Shown: piece after piece, positions 8,486 to 16,793 of the stretch
Numbering within the stretch: the stretch's first letter is position 1
Layout of the letters: each line of letters starts with the position of its first letter
Assembly: GCF_001612825.1 (NCBI RefSeq)
Contig: NZ_BDBE01000050.1
Span: 1-64,000 of the forward strand
Source: Nocardia caishijiensis NBRC 108228
GTDB taxonomy: Bacteria > Actinomycetota > Actinomycetes > Mycobacteriales > Mycobacteriaceae
Direction: 5' to 3'
Length of the DNA: 64,000 nt
The notes under the pieces: generated by a model
Seen by the model: the letters and a program-made list of their open reading frames with translations, nothing else
What the model was told of the DNA's origin: nothing
Database searches by the model: none
Position numbers and translations under genes: made by a program

Positions 8486-10035
8486 GACGATCCTTCGGCG
8501 ACCGACGGGACGGCGGTCGGCAACCGCCGTGCGTCCAGACCTGGGAAGAGTCCGTCGGCCGCGCTCCATCCTGCCGCGAGACGGGTGGCTTTGGCGAACT
8601 GACCGGCACCGATCGCCTCGGCGAGCTCCCGCACGGCGTGCGCGTGTTCGTGCGCGCGGTCGCGTGCGTAACCCGCGGCGGAGTCCTTGCTGACCATGAA
8701 CGCCCAGTCGCTGGAGGCGGTGAGAATGGCTTCGCGCAGCAATTGATCGGCGACCGGATCGCGCGGCGAACCGTCGCGGCGCACCTTGTCGAGGGTGTCC
8801 AGCGCCAGCCGCACCACGTCGGCGTTGAGCTCCACGAGGTCGGCGACCTGGTCTCCGGCCCACACCCGCCAGTCCTTGCCCGATCCCCACGACGAGTCGT
8901 TGAGCTGCACGGGTTCGCCGACGAACCCGTTCGCGCGGGCGTCGGCGAGGGTGCCGACGGTGACCCCGGCTTCGGGCAGCGCACGCAGTACCTGCTCGAG
9001 CCACTGCGGTCCCTCGTGCCACCAGTGGCCGAACAGTTCGGTGTCGAACGCGGCGACCACGAGCGCCGGACGGCCGATCCGTTCGGACTCCTCGAACAGT
9101 CGGGCGCGCACGGTCTCGACGAAGTCGGCGACGTCGCGGGTGACGGCTTCGGCGGCGAGGTCGGGATCGTAAGGGGCCTTGTCAGGACCGGCGACCGTTT
9201 TGCCGGTGACCCGCGACGGCTTGAGCCCCGTCGCATGGTCGTAATGGTGGAAATCGCGGTAGGCGCTCTGCCCCGGGTAGCCCTGCTTGGGCGACCACAC
9301 CCGGTAACTCACCTGCAGATCCCGCCCGAAGGCGACCACGTCGGCGTCACGCACCGGCCTACCGAGGCTGGTGTCGCCGCGCAGCGACGGACCGTCGACC
9401 ATGAAATGTGTCACACCCGCGGCGTCGTAGCCGAGTTCCATGCCGGGGGTGTAACCGCATTCCGGCGCCCAGATCCCGGTGGGGGTGGTGCCCCAGCGCA
9501 ATCGCGCGTCGGCCAAGCCCTCGGTGAGCTGGAACTGGCGCAGTCGTGCGTCGAGCAGCGGCTGGAAGGGGTGGGCCAGCGGGCCGCCGAGCAGTTCGAT
9601 GGCGTCGGCGTCGATCAGGGAACGCCAGACGGGTGCGCTGCCGTGGCGCCAGTCCTGCTCGAAATCGGCCAGAGCCCTTGCGGCGAGCCGATGTTCGTGC
9701 CTGCCGAGCGCCACATTGCCCGCCATGGACGCCTCGTCGGCGCGCAACTGCCAGTTGCCGAGCCAGTGATGCATGCCCGCCAGGCAGTGCGGGTCGTCGA
9801 GCTGGGCGGCGAGCACCGGCGTGATACCGAGGCTCAACAGGTGCGAACGACCTTCGGCGGCAAGGGTTTTCAAGACCCGGACCAGGGGGAGGTAGGACGC
9901 GGCCCAGGACTGGTACAGCCATTCCTCGCCTACCGGCCAGCGACCGTGATGGGCCAGCCAGGGCAGGTGGGAGTGCAGGACGAGGGTGAACTGGCCCGGC
10001 ACGGAACCGGACCCGGCGGAGCGAGAGTCGGTCAA
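8482..10035 (-). CDS. GH57 alpha-glucan branching enzyme (Rv3031-like)
   Basis: A 517-residue family GH57 protein. Conserved pieces appear in order: LVLHSHLPWLAHHGRWPVGE near the N-terminus, WAPECGYTPG with the likely nucleophile Glu, and AAFDTELFGHWWHEGPQWLE with the likely acid/base Asp, followed by the helical C-terminal domain. GH57 members with this layout transfer alpha-glucan chains to make 1,6 branches, and the M. tuberculosis counterpart Rv3031 lies in the methylglucose lipopolysaccharide locus. The start is the TTG at 10035, overlapping the methyltransferase stop as TTGA; a GGAG lies about 13 bases upstream. It is the middle gene of a three-gene operon with overlapping ends. Confidence 0.88.
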   Translation of the reverse strand: MTDSRSAGSGSVPGQFTLVLHSHLPWLAHHGRWPVGEEWLYQSWAASYLPLVRVLKTLAAEGRSHLLSLGITPVLAAQLDDPHCLAGMHHWLGNWQLRADEASMAGNVALGRHEHRLAARALADFEQDWRHGSAPVWRSLIDADAIELLGGPLAHPFQPLLDARLRQFQLTEGLADARLRWGTTPTGIWAPECGYTPGMELGYDAAGVTHFMVDGPSLRGDTSLGRPVRDADVVAFGRDLQVSYRVWSPKQGYPGQSAYRDFHHYDHATGLKPSRVTGKTVAGPDKAPYDPDLAAEAVTRDVADFVETVRARLFEESERIGRPALVVAAFDTELFGHWWHEGPQWLEQVLRALPEAGVTVGTLADARANGFVGEPVQLNDSSWGSGKDWRVWAGDQVADLVELNADVVRLALDTLDKVRRDGSPRDPVADQLLREAILTASSDWAFMVSKDSAAGYARDRAHEHAHAVRELAEAIGAGQFAKATRLAAGWSAADGLFPGLDARRLPTAVPSVAEGSS

Positions 10036-10835
10036 TTTCTTGCCGCTCCGGCGCTTGCCTTCTCGGCGATCGCGACCAGGTCGAGGCTGGCGTCGATATC
10101 GCCCGCGCGCAGGTCGAAATCATCGATGGTCACGGCGGCGACGTCGGCGGTGAGGTCGGCGGGCCACGGCTCACCGGCCAGCGCACGCTCGATCTGGGCG
10201 TCGATGAACGACCCACCGTGCTTGGCGTCCAACGCTTTCAGGCTCGCGCCGTGATGCACACCGAGCATCTCCGACACCACGAAACCGGCCTCCACGAGCA
10301 GTTCGGTGAGCTCGGCGGCATCGAGTTCGCGCGTGTGGAACGGGTTGAGGGGGGTGTCACGGCCGGGGGAGAAGGTGATGCGGTTCGGGGTGCTGATCAG
10401 CAGCGTGCCGCCCGGCCGCAGCACGCGCAGGCACTCGCGCAGGAACTGCGCCTGGTCCCACAGGTGTTCGATGACCTGGAAATTCACCACCACGTCGACG
10501 GATTCGTCGTCCAGCGGAAGTTCGGCGAGGTTGCCCTGGATCATCTCCACGCGCGGGTAGCGCGCGCGGACGTGCGCGACGGCGCCCTCGTCGTAGTCCA
10601 CGCCGATGACCCGCGCGGCGACACCGGCGATCATGTCGGCGCCGTAGCCCTCGCCGGATCCCGCCTCGAGCACGGTCTTGTCGACGCAGTGGTCGAGCAG
10701 CCGGGCGTAGGCGATCTCGTGCCGACGGAACCAGTAGTTCTCCTCGGCGATACCCGGCACCGTCCGCTCACCGGTCAGCGGCAGTGGTTCATGTGTTGCG
10801 TCCACCGGTGCGGCAGGGATCACAGCCTCGCTCAT
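10032..10835 (-). CDS. SAM-dependent methyltransferase (Rv3030-like)
   Basis: A 267-residue class I methyltransferase. Motif I is VLEAGSGEGYGADMIAG (about residues 55-71), followed by VIGVDYDE (acidic end of strand 2), the motif IV region VDVVVNFQVIEHLWDQ, and LRPGGTLLISTPN. Start ATG 10835 (MSEAVIPAAP) is the first in frame without a long non-conserved extension. It is the promoter-proximal gene of the operon with GH57 and GT4 and is divergent from etfB, the same arrangement as Rv3030 in M. tuberculosis, which is implicated in O-methylation of methylglucose lipopolysaccharides. The exact hydroxyl methylated is unknown. Confidence 0.87.
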   Translation of the reverse strand: MSEAVIPAAPVDATHEPLPLTGERTVPGIAEENYWFRRHEIAYARLLDHCVDKTVLEAGSGEGYGADMIAGVAARVIGVDYDEGAVAHVRARYPRVEMIQGNLAELPLDDESVDVVVNFQVIEHLWDQAQFLRECLRVLRPGGTLLISTPNRITFSPGRDTPLNPFHTRELDAAELTELLVEAGFVVSEMLGVHHGASLKALDAKHGGSFIDAQIERALAGEPWPADLTADVAAVTIDDFDLRAGDIDASLDLVAIAEKASAGAARN

Positions 10836-10884
10836 GGCCTCGACGTTACTGGTACCGGTGGTCCGCTCAGGAGTCAGGGACCTG

Positions 10885-10913
10885 TTGTCAAAGAGGTTAC
10901 CCACGGGTAACTT
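10885..10913 (+). promoter_or_regulatory. etfB promoter overlapped by a perfect inverted repeat
   Basis: TTGTCA at 10885-10890 and TAACTT at 10908-10913, 17 bases apart, form a good housekeeping-type promoter towards etfB. A perfect inverted repeat, GTTACCC-AC-GGGTAAC (10896-10911), fills the spacer and enters the -10 element, where a bound dimer would block RNA polymerase. It also lies 61 bases upstream of the divergent methyltransferase, so it may control both. No regulator is assigned. Confidence 0.55.
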
Positions 10914-11015
10914 AGCGTAGGGTACTGTTCCCCTCTGAGCACCCACACGGACGTACGGCCCAGCTCGTGCGGCCAACCACTCACGTGTAACCCAGAAGGA
11001 GGTCGACGAAGACCG

Positions 11016-11801
11016 ATGCCGAACATCGTCGTACTCATCAAGCAGGTCCCCGACACCTGGTCCGAGCGCAAGCTGACCGATGGTGACTACACCCTCGACC
11101 GTGAGGCCGCCGACGCCGTCCTCGACGAGATCAACGAGCGCGCCGTCGAGGAAGCGCTGCTGATCAAGGAGGCCCAGGGCGGCGAGGTCACCGTGCTTGC
11201 AGCCGGTCCGGATCGCGCCACCGAGGCCATCCGCAAGGCGCTGTCCATGGGTGCCGACAAGGCCATCCACATCAACGACCCGGCCATCCACGGCTCCGAC
11301 GCCGTGCAGACCGCCTGGGTGCTCGCCGGTGCGCTCGGCCAGGTCGAGGGCGTCGAGCTGGTCATCGCGGGCAACGAGTCCACCGACGGTCGCGCGGGTG
11401 CGGTCCCGGCGATCATCGCCGAGTACCTGGGCATCCCGCAGCTGACCCACCTGCGCAAGCTCACCGTCGACGGCGACAAGATCACCGGCGAGCGCGAGAC
11501 CGACGAGGGCGTGTTCAAGCTCGAGGCGAGCCTGCCCGCGATCGTCTCGGTGAACGAGAAGATCAACGAGCCGCGCTTCCCGTCCTTCAAGGGCATCATG
11601 GCCGCCAAGAAGAAGGAAGTTCAGGTCTTCACCCTCGCCGACCTGGGCATCGACCCGTCGACCGTCGGTGTGGCCAACGCGGGCACCGCGGTCACCGCCG
11701 CCACCCCGAAGCCCGCTCGCACCGCGGGCGAGAAGATCGCGGACGAGGGCGAGGGCGGCAACCAGATCGCCACCTACCTCATCGGCCAGAAGATCATCTG
11801 A
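11016..11801 (+). CDS. etfB: Electron transfer flavoprotein beta subunit
   Basis: A 261-residue EtfB/FixA protein. It begins MPNIVVLIKQVPDTWSERK, has the AMP/FAD-site segment VIAGNESTDGRAGAVPAIIAEYLGIPQLT (residues roughly 115-145), and the recognition-loop region LPAIVSVNEKINEPRFPSFKGIMAAKKKE. With EtfA it forms the soluble heterodimer that carries electrons from acyl-CoA dehydrogenases to the membrane quinone pool. AGAAGGAGGT lies 12 bases upstream of the ATG, slightly far but strong. About 100 bases of leader separate it from the palindromic promoter. It is 36 bases upstream of etfA, in one operon. Confidence 0.95.
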   Translation: MPNIVVLIKQVPDTWSERKLTDGDYTLDREAADAVLDEINERAVEEALLIKEAQGGEVTVLAAGPDRATEAIRKALSMGADKAIHINDPAIHGSDAVQTAWVLAGALGQVEGVELVIAGNESTDGRAGAVPAIIAEYLGIPQLTHLRKLTVDGDKITGERETDEGVFKLEASLPAIVSVNEKINEPRFPSFKGIMAAKKKEVQVFTLADLGIDPSTVGVANAGTAVTAATPKPARTAGEKIADEGEGGNQIATYLIGQKII

Positions 11802-11837
11802 TCCGGACCGTCCGAGAACTTCCTAGGAGAAAGAACA

Positions 11838-12794
11838 ATGGCTGAAGTACTTGTGCTCGTCGAGCACGCCGACGGTGCCGTGAAGAAGGTCAGCACCGAA
11901 CTGCTCACCGCCGCGCGCTCCCTCGGCACCCCGGCCGCCGTCGTGACCGGTGCCCCCGGCACCGCCGACAAGCTGGCCGCCGCCCTGGCCGCCGCGGGCG
12001 CCGAGAAGATCTACGTCGCCGAGGGCGACGAGGTCGAGAGCTTCCTGGTCACCCCGAAGGTCGACGTGCTCGCCTCGCTGGTCGAGTCCGCCGCCCCCGC
12101 CGCCGTGATCGTCGCCGCCACCGCCGAGGGCAAGGAGGTGTCGGGCCGCCTCGCCGCGCGCATCGGCTCCGGTCTGCTCGTCGACGTCATCGGCGTCAAC
12201 GAGGACGGCTCCGCCCTGCACTCCATCTTCGGTGGCGCGTTCACCGTCGATGCCAAGGCCACCGGCGACGTGCCGGTGATCTCGGTGCGCCCCGGCTCCA
12301 TCGAGGCTGCCCCGCAGGCCGGTGCCGGTGAGCAGGTCGCCGTGGCCGTGCCCGCGCAGGAAGAGGGCGTCGTCAAGGTCGTCTCCCGTGAGCCGGTCGT
12401 CGCCGGTGACCGTCCGGAGCTCACCGAGGCGAGCATCGTCGTCTCCGGTGGTCGCGGTGTCGGTTCCGCCGACAACTTCTCGGTCGTCGAGGCGCTGGCC
12501 GACTCGCTCGGTGCCGCCGTCGGCGCCTCGCGTGCCGCCGTCGACTCGGGCTACTACCCGGGCCAGTTCCAGGTGGGCCAGACCGGCAAGACGGTCTCCC
12601 CGCAGCTCTACATCGCCCTCGGCATCTCCGGTGCCATCCAGCATCGCGCGGGCATGCAGACCTCGAAGACCATCGTCGCGGTCAACAAGGACGAAGAGGC
12701 CCCCATCTTCGAGATCGCCGACTACGGCATCGTGGGCGACCTGTTCAACGTCGCCCCGCAGCTGACCGAGGCCGTCAAGTCCCACAAGGGCTAG
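11838..12794 (+). CDS. etfA: Electron transfer flavoprotein alpha subunit
   Basis: A 318-residue EtfA/FixB protein. The N-terminal half is the less conserved ETF domain; the C-terminal half holds the FAD-binding module with [13 protein letters not shown]-type sequence ([20 protein letters not shown]), [20 protein letters not shown] and [25 protein letters not shown]. These contact the FAD that shuttles electrons. AGGAGAAAG sits just upstream of the ATG at 11838. It is the last gene of the etfBA unit; a strong hairpin terminator follows 114 bases after the stop. Codon use is the strongly biased C/G-ending type of highly expressed genes. Confidence 0.95.
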   Translation: MAEVLVLVEHADGAVKKVSTELLTAARSLGTPAAVVTGAPGTADKLAAALAAAGAEKIYVAEGDEVESFLVTPKVDVLASLVESAAPAAVIVAATAEGKEVSGRLAARIGSGLLVDVIGVNEDGSALHSIFGGAFTVDAKATGDVPVISVRPGSIEAAPQAGAGEQVAVAVPAQEEGVVKVVSREPVVAGDRPELTEASIVVSGGRGVGSADNFSVVEALADSLGAAVGASRAAVDSGYYPGQFQVGQTGKTVSPQLYIALGISGAIQHRAGMQTSKTIVAVNKDEEAPIFEIADYGIVGDLFNVAPQLTEAVKSHKG

Positions 12795-12907
12795 GCTTCT
12801 CCGCCTCTCCGGGCCTTTTGGAGGGCCGGTCGTGCGCGGCGTACGTTGTGCACCCGGCCCGCGTCCGGAGTGGGTTGCGGTAGTTCGTCCCCGATGAGTT
12901 ACCCCTG

Positions 12908-12958
12908 ACTCGCCAGATCTGTCGTCGCTGGACGGCAGCTCTGGCGAGTTTTCGTTTT
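12908..12958 (+). terminator. Rho-independent terminator after etfBA
   Basis: The arms ACTCGCCAGA (12908-12917) and TCTGGCGAGT (12940-12949) are perfectly complementary, with further pairing possible inside the loop, and are followed by TTTTCGTTTT. This is the clearest intrinsic terminator in the window and isolates etfBA from the Uma2 gene. Confidence 0.8.
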
Positions 12959-12984
12959 CTGCTGCGTAGCATGGGGGAATGGCT

Positions 12985-13629
12985 ATGTCGAGTGTCGATC
13001 GCCCTGATCTTCCCGAGACGATGACCTGGGAGGAACTCGAGGCGCTACCGGAGGAGATTGCCGCTCAGATCGAGCTGTGGGAGGGGCGTGTGGTGTTCGT
13101 GCGGCGCGGGCCGGGTGAGCATCAAACGGCCACGCGTCGTCTGACCAACGAACTCGAACTCAGCGCCCGGCGGGAGATGTCCACGCACCCTGACCGGTGC
13201 TGGCGGGTGAATCTCGAGACGAACGTATTTTTCGGCTCCACCGGCAAGTCGGACTTCGTGACGCCGGACTTCCTCGTGCACCGCTGTCTGCCGCCGGGCT
13301 CCGACGTCCGTGCCTCCGACACTGTTCTGGTCGGGGAAGTATTGTCGCCGTCCAATACCCCGGCCGACATAGAAGCGAAGAAGGCGCGCTACGCGGGCGC
13401 AGGCATCCCTTCGTACTGGGAAGTGGACCTGACCAAGGACCTCACCGGTATCGGCGCCCTGCGCGTGTACATCCTCGAAACCGGCCATGCGCAACTTCCC
13501 CCCGGCGTTCGTCCACTCCGCAACGCCAACTATCTGCTGGCGGGGGAGTGGGCTCGCGGTTCCGCGCCGGGCATCTCGTTCCCGTACCCCTTCCCCATCG
13601 AAATCGATTGGCCGTCCTTGGATTTCTGA
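12985..13629 (+). CDS. Uma2 family endonuclease-like protein
   Basis: A 214-residue Uma2 (DUF820) protein, a PD-(D/E)XK-fold family of uncertain function. The core is visible as VTPDFLVHR (Asp of strand 2), LVGEVLSPSN (the E-x-x-S element) and ADIEAKKARYAGAGIPSYW, with the Lys-rich helix and YWEVD strand that follow in the family. ATG 12985 is preferred because GGGGGA lies 6 bases upstream; the ATG two codons earlier abuts that site. Such genes are dispersed singly in actinobacteria and cyanobacteria. This is the first gene of a roughly 6-kb set inserted between etfA and the OlsB-like gene relative to M. tuberculosis. Confidence 0.8.
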   Translation: MSSVDRPDLPETMTWEELEALPEEIAAQIELWEGRVVFVRRGPGEHQTATRRLTNELELSARREMSTHPDRCWRVNLETNVFFGSTGKSDFVTPDFLVHRCLPPGSDVRASDTVLVGEVLSPSNTPADIEAKKARYAGAGIPSYWEVDLTKDLTGIGALRVYILETGHAQLPPGVRPLRNANYLLAGEWARGSAPGISFPYPFPIEIDWPSLDF

Positions 13630-13644
13630 CCTGGCGAGCCGCGG

Positions 13645-14088
13645 TCACTGCGTTTCGAGGGCCATCCAGTGCTCCGGGTTGTCGAGGGGTGCGAAGCCGA
13701 GTTTCTCGTAGATGCCGTGGGCGTCGTGGGTGGCGAGCATGATGCGGCGCAGGCCGTAGGGGGCGAGGTGGTCGCGGACGGCGGTGACCAGGGCGGTGCC
13801 GAGGCCCTTGCCTCGGACCGAGCGGTCGACGTACACGTCGCAGAGCCAGGCGAAGGTGGCGCGGTCGGTCACGACGCGGGCGTAGGCCACCTGCTCGCCC
13901 GACATCGTTTCGTAGACACCGAAATTGAGGGAACCGGCGATCGCGCTGTCCTGCTTCTCCCGTGATCTGCCCTCGGCCCAGTACGAGTCGGTGGACAGCC
14001 AGGTGTGGACGCGGGCGGCGTCGATGCGGTCGGCATCGGTGCCGATGTGGTAACCGGGTGGGAATTCGGGGTCGGGCGAATTCGTCAT
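13645..14088 (-). CDS. GNAT family N-acetyltransferase
   Basis: A 147-residue GNAT-fold protein. The acetyl-CoA pyrophosphate loop is VRGKGLGTALV (Q/RxxGxG/A type, about residues 92-102) after the beta-4 strand FAWLCDVYVDRS; the C-terminal half has RRIMLATHDAHGIYEKLGF. Start ATG 14088 gives MTNSPDPEFPPGYHIG. The start overlaps nothing and faces the APH-like gene divergently with 88 bases between. No substrate can be read from the sequence. Confidence 0.82.
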   Translation of the reverse strand: MTNSPDPEFPPGYHIGTDADRIDAARVHTWLSTDSYWAEGRSREKQDSAIAGSLNFGVYETMSGEQVAYARVVTDRATFAWLCDVYVDRSVRGKGLGTALVTAVRDHLAPYGLRRIMLATHDAHGIYEKLGFAPLDNPEHWMALETQ

Positions 14089-14176
14089 GTGCGGAAGGCT
14101 GTCAGGTTCGGTGGTGGTCTGTCGAGGACTGGTGAATTCGATTGACCACGGGAACGGGCATCGGCAGGGTGGACTG

Positions 14177-15145
14177 ATGGTGCCTGTGGAGTTGCCGTCG
14201 GCGGTCGAGGAGACGGTTCGTGCGGTGTTCGGTGCGGCCGGTGCGCGGTGGATCGTCGAGTTGCCCGGTGTGGTGGCCGAGTTGGCCGCACGGTGGGGAC
14301 TCAGCGAGTTCACCGCGCCGTTCGGTGGCGGAACGCACGCCTACGTGGCGGGGGTGAGCCGAGGCGGCCGACCGGCGGTGCTGAAAGTGCCGATGGTCGA
14401 CGAGGAGAACGTCGCCGAGGCCACCGCGCTGTACGCCTACGACGGCGACGGCGCTGTCCGGTTGCTCGACTTCGATGTCGACAGCGGTGCGATGCTGCTC
14501 GAATGGGCCCGTCCCGGAACGGAATTGCTCAACCAACCCGGGTTCCCGAGTCTCGAGGGCCACCCGGAGAACGCGGCGAAGGTGCGGTCGGCGTGCCAGC
14601 TCTACCGCAGACTGCGGCGTCCGGCACCCGCCGTCCTCGACGGTTTCCCGGCGTTCCCGCTCGCCACCGACCTCGTCGCCGGTCTCCGCGAACGTCTCGC
14701 CACCCCGAACCCCGCTCTGGCGCAACACGTCTCCGCTCAACTACGGGAGATGGTGCGACAGTGGTGCGACACCCTCGGCGAGTCAGGCGAACCGGTACTG
14801 ATCGTCAACCGCGACACCCACCTCGGCAATATTGTCGCCGCCGAACGCGAACCATGGCTACTGATCGATCCGAAACCCTGCCTCGGCGAAGCCGCCTTCG
14901 ACGCGGGCTTCCTGCTGATGATCCAGGTCCAGTCCGACCCGACCCCCGAACATGCCGCCACGGTGATCGCCGCCACGGCGGCAGCACTCGACGTAGACCC
15001 CGAACGCGCCTGCGGTTGGGCCCTGATCCGCACCGTCGAGGAACTCACCTGGGCCGTCGAAGACAACGACCGGGAAATGCGCGATCTCCACGCCGCAGTC
15101 GCCAACGCGCTGGCGCGGCCCCCGCTCGAACGCCCTGCCGAGTGA
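14177..15145 (+). CDS. APH(6)/hydroxyurea phosphotransferase-like kinase
   Basis: A 322-residue protein of the aminoglycoside 6-phosphotransferase/hydroxyurea kinase family (protein-kinase-like fold). Features are VLKVPM (ATP-anchoring Lys), MLLEWARPGTEL (hinge), and the catalytic loop VNRDTHLGNI followed by LLIDPKPCLGEAAFDAGFLL (metal Asp). The loop keeps the catalytic Asp, His and Asn but has NRD where most relatives have HGD. ATG 14177 has AGGGTGGA upstream; longer starts add sequence that does not resemble the family. It may phosphorylate an antibiotic or a sugar-like metabolite; chromosomal copies do not always confer resistance. Confidence 0.78.
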   Translation: MVPVELPSAVEETVRAVFGAAGARWIVELPGVVAELAARWGLSEFTAPFGGGTHAYVAGVSRGGRPAVLKVPMVDEENVAEATALYAYDGDGAVRLLDFDVDSGAMLLEWARPGTELLNQPGFPSLEGHPENAAKVRSACQLYRRLRRPAPAVLDGFPAFPLATDLVAGLRERLATPNPALAQHVSAQLREMVRQWCDTLGESGEPVLIVNRDTHLGNIVAAEREPWLLIDPKPCLGEAAFDAGFLLMIQVQSDPTPEHAATVIAATAAALDVDPERACGWALIRTVEELTWAVEDNDREMRDLHAAVANALARPPLERPAE

Positions 15146-15224
15146 TCGTTCGAACGTCGAGAAGAGAACCGCAAGCAGGCGCGGGTAACGTGCACACTGC
15201 GAGCGGGGAGCGTGAGGAGTGACG

Positions 15225-16790
15225 GTGCTGCAGACGGGGGCGAGTTTCGCCGGGTACCACCTGGAAGGTGTGCTGGGACAAGGTGGCATGGGGACGGTCT
15301 ATCTGGCCAGGCATCCCCGCCTGCCGCGCAGTGTCGCGTTGAAGGTACTGAATCGGGAGTTCGGTGCCGATCACGAACTGCAGCGACGATTCGAGCGGGA
15401 AGCCGATGTCGTCGCGCAATTGGAGCATCCGGGGATCGTCGGGATCTACGATCGCGGGACCGACGACGGGTACCTGTGGATCGCGATGCAGTGCGTCCGC
15501 GGCACCGATGCCGCCACCTGGGACGCGCGGGCGCACGACCCGGCGGTGACCGCCCGGCTGGTCGGGGAGACTGCCTCGGCGCTCGACTACGCCAACCAGC
15601 ACGGCGTCCTGCACCGTGATGTGAAGCCGGGCAACATCCTCATCGCCGAGGCCGACCACGGTCGCGAAATACGCTCAGTGCTAACCGATTTCGGCATCGC
15701 CCGCGTCACCACGGCCAACACCCAGCTCACGGCCACTGGCACCTTCACCGCCACTCTTGCCTACGCCTCTCCCGAACAACTCTCCGGCGAAGTAGTCGAC
15801 CACCGCAGCGACCAGTACTCACTGGCCTGCACCGTGTTCGCCATGTACGCAGGCCACCCGCCCTACACCGCGACCAACCCCGGTCAGGTCGTGGCGGGCC
15901 ACCTCTCGCAACCGGTGCCCCGACTCACCTCTGTGAGACCCGATCTGCCGCAGGCCGTCGACGTCGTCATCGCCCGCGCCATGGCCAAACGCCGGGACGA
16001 AAGGTTCGTCAGTTCAACAGAATTCGCCTCTGCGCTGCGCGATGCGATCGAAGGCAGGCCGATCACCACGGGCCGGCCCCCGGCGCACATCTCCGACGGA
16101 CATCTGCTGCAACCGAGGCCCGCACTCCCCGCGTACGGGCCGCACACACCCGAATCCAGTGCGCAGCAGTTGTGGGTCGGCCCCGGACAGCACACGCCCG
16201 TCGGGAGCCACGCACAGCAGCCATGGGTCGATTTCGCGTCCCAGCCCGGCGACGCGCGCAACGGATACCAGCCATCGGGAATGAAACAGTCTGCGCCGGT
16301 GGGCAATGCGTGGCAACAACCCACGGCCGCAGCGAACCCGTGGAACCCTGCGCCGGTACATGAACCCGCGCCGTCGAAAGCCGGGGCCGTGTTCTCGGGC
16401 GTGCTGTCGTTGCTGATCAGCCTCGGTTTCCTGATGTTCTTGCTCTACGGGATCAGCGAAACGCTCGTCCAGTTGGAGGAAGGCAGCGATCCACGAGGCT
16501 CGTTCATCGCGATCGCGGTCATCATCGGCATCATCACGTTCACAGCGGCCGGCGGCATCCTGCTGCTCTGTGCGCGCACCGCCGGTCGGGTCATGACGAT
16601 CATGACCGCCGGGTTCGTCGCCCTGATCGCCGCGATCGCGGGCGCCGGTTCCATAGTGGAGAAGGTGTACGCCGGAACCGCCGTTGCCGTGTTGGTGCTC
16701 GCCCTCATGGTGGCGATGGTCGTCGGTGTGGCCGCGCCCGCCACCGGCCGCTGGGTCCGGCACCGCAAGGAACTGCGCGCTCGCTGGTGA
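15225..16790 (+). CDS. PknB-type serine/threonine kinase with multi-span C-terminus
   Basis: About 521 residues. The kinase domain occupies 1-270: Gly loop GQGGMGTVY (18-26), VALK with Lys40, HRDVKPGN near 130, DFG near 155, and SPEQ in the activation segment. A Pro/Gln-rich linker (280-385) leads to four hydrophobic segments (AVFSGVLSLLISLGFLMFLL, FIAIAVIIGIITFTAAGGIL, and two more), unlike the single-span kinases with external sensors. GTG 15225 is preferred because AGGAG lies 6 bases upstream; GTG 15219 abuts it. The catalytic domain closely resembles the second kinase at 57132. It converges with the LysR gene. Targets and signal are unknown. Confidence 0.87.
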   Translation: MLQTGASFAGYHLEGVLGQGGMGTVYLARHPRLPRSVALKVLNREFGADHELQRRFEREADVVAQLEHPGIVGIYDRGTDDGYLWIAMQCVRGTDAATWDARAHDPAVTARLVGETASALDYANQHGVLHRDVKPGNILIAEADHGREIRSVLTDFGIARVTTANTQLTATGTFTATLAYASPEQLSGEVVDHRSDQYSLACTVFAMYAGHPPYTATNPGQVVAGHLSQPVPRLTSVRPDLPQAVDVVIARAMAKRRDERFVSSTEFASALRDAIEGRPITTGRPPAHISDGHLLQPRPALPAYGPHTPESSAQQLWVGPGQHTPVGSHAQQPWVDFASQPGDARNGYQPSGMKQSAPVGNAWQQPTAAANPWNPAPVHEPAPSKAGAVFSGVLSLLISLGFLMFLLYGISETLVQLEEGSDPRGSFIAIAVIIGIITFTAAGGILLLCARTAGRVMTIMTAGFVALIAAIAGAGSIVEKVYAGTAVAVLVLALMVAMVVGVAAPATGRWVRHRKELRARW

Positions 16791-16793
16791 GGC

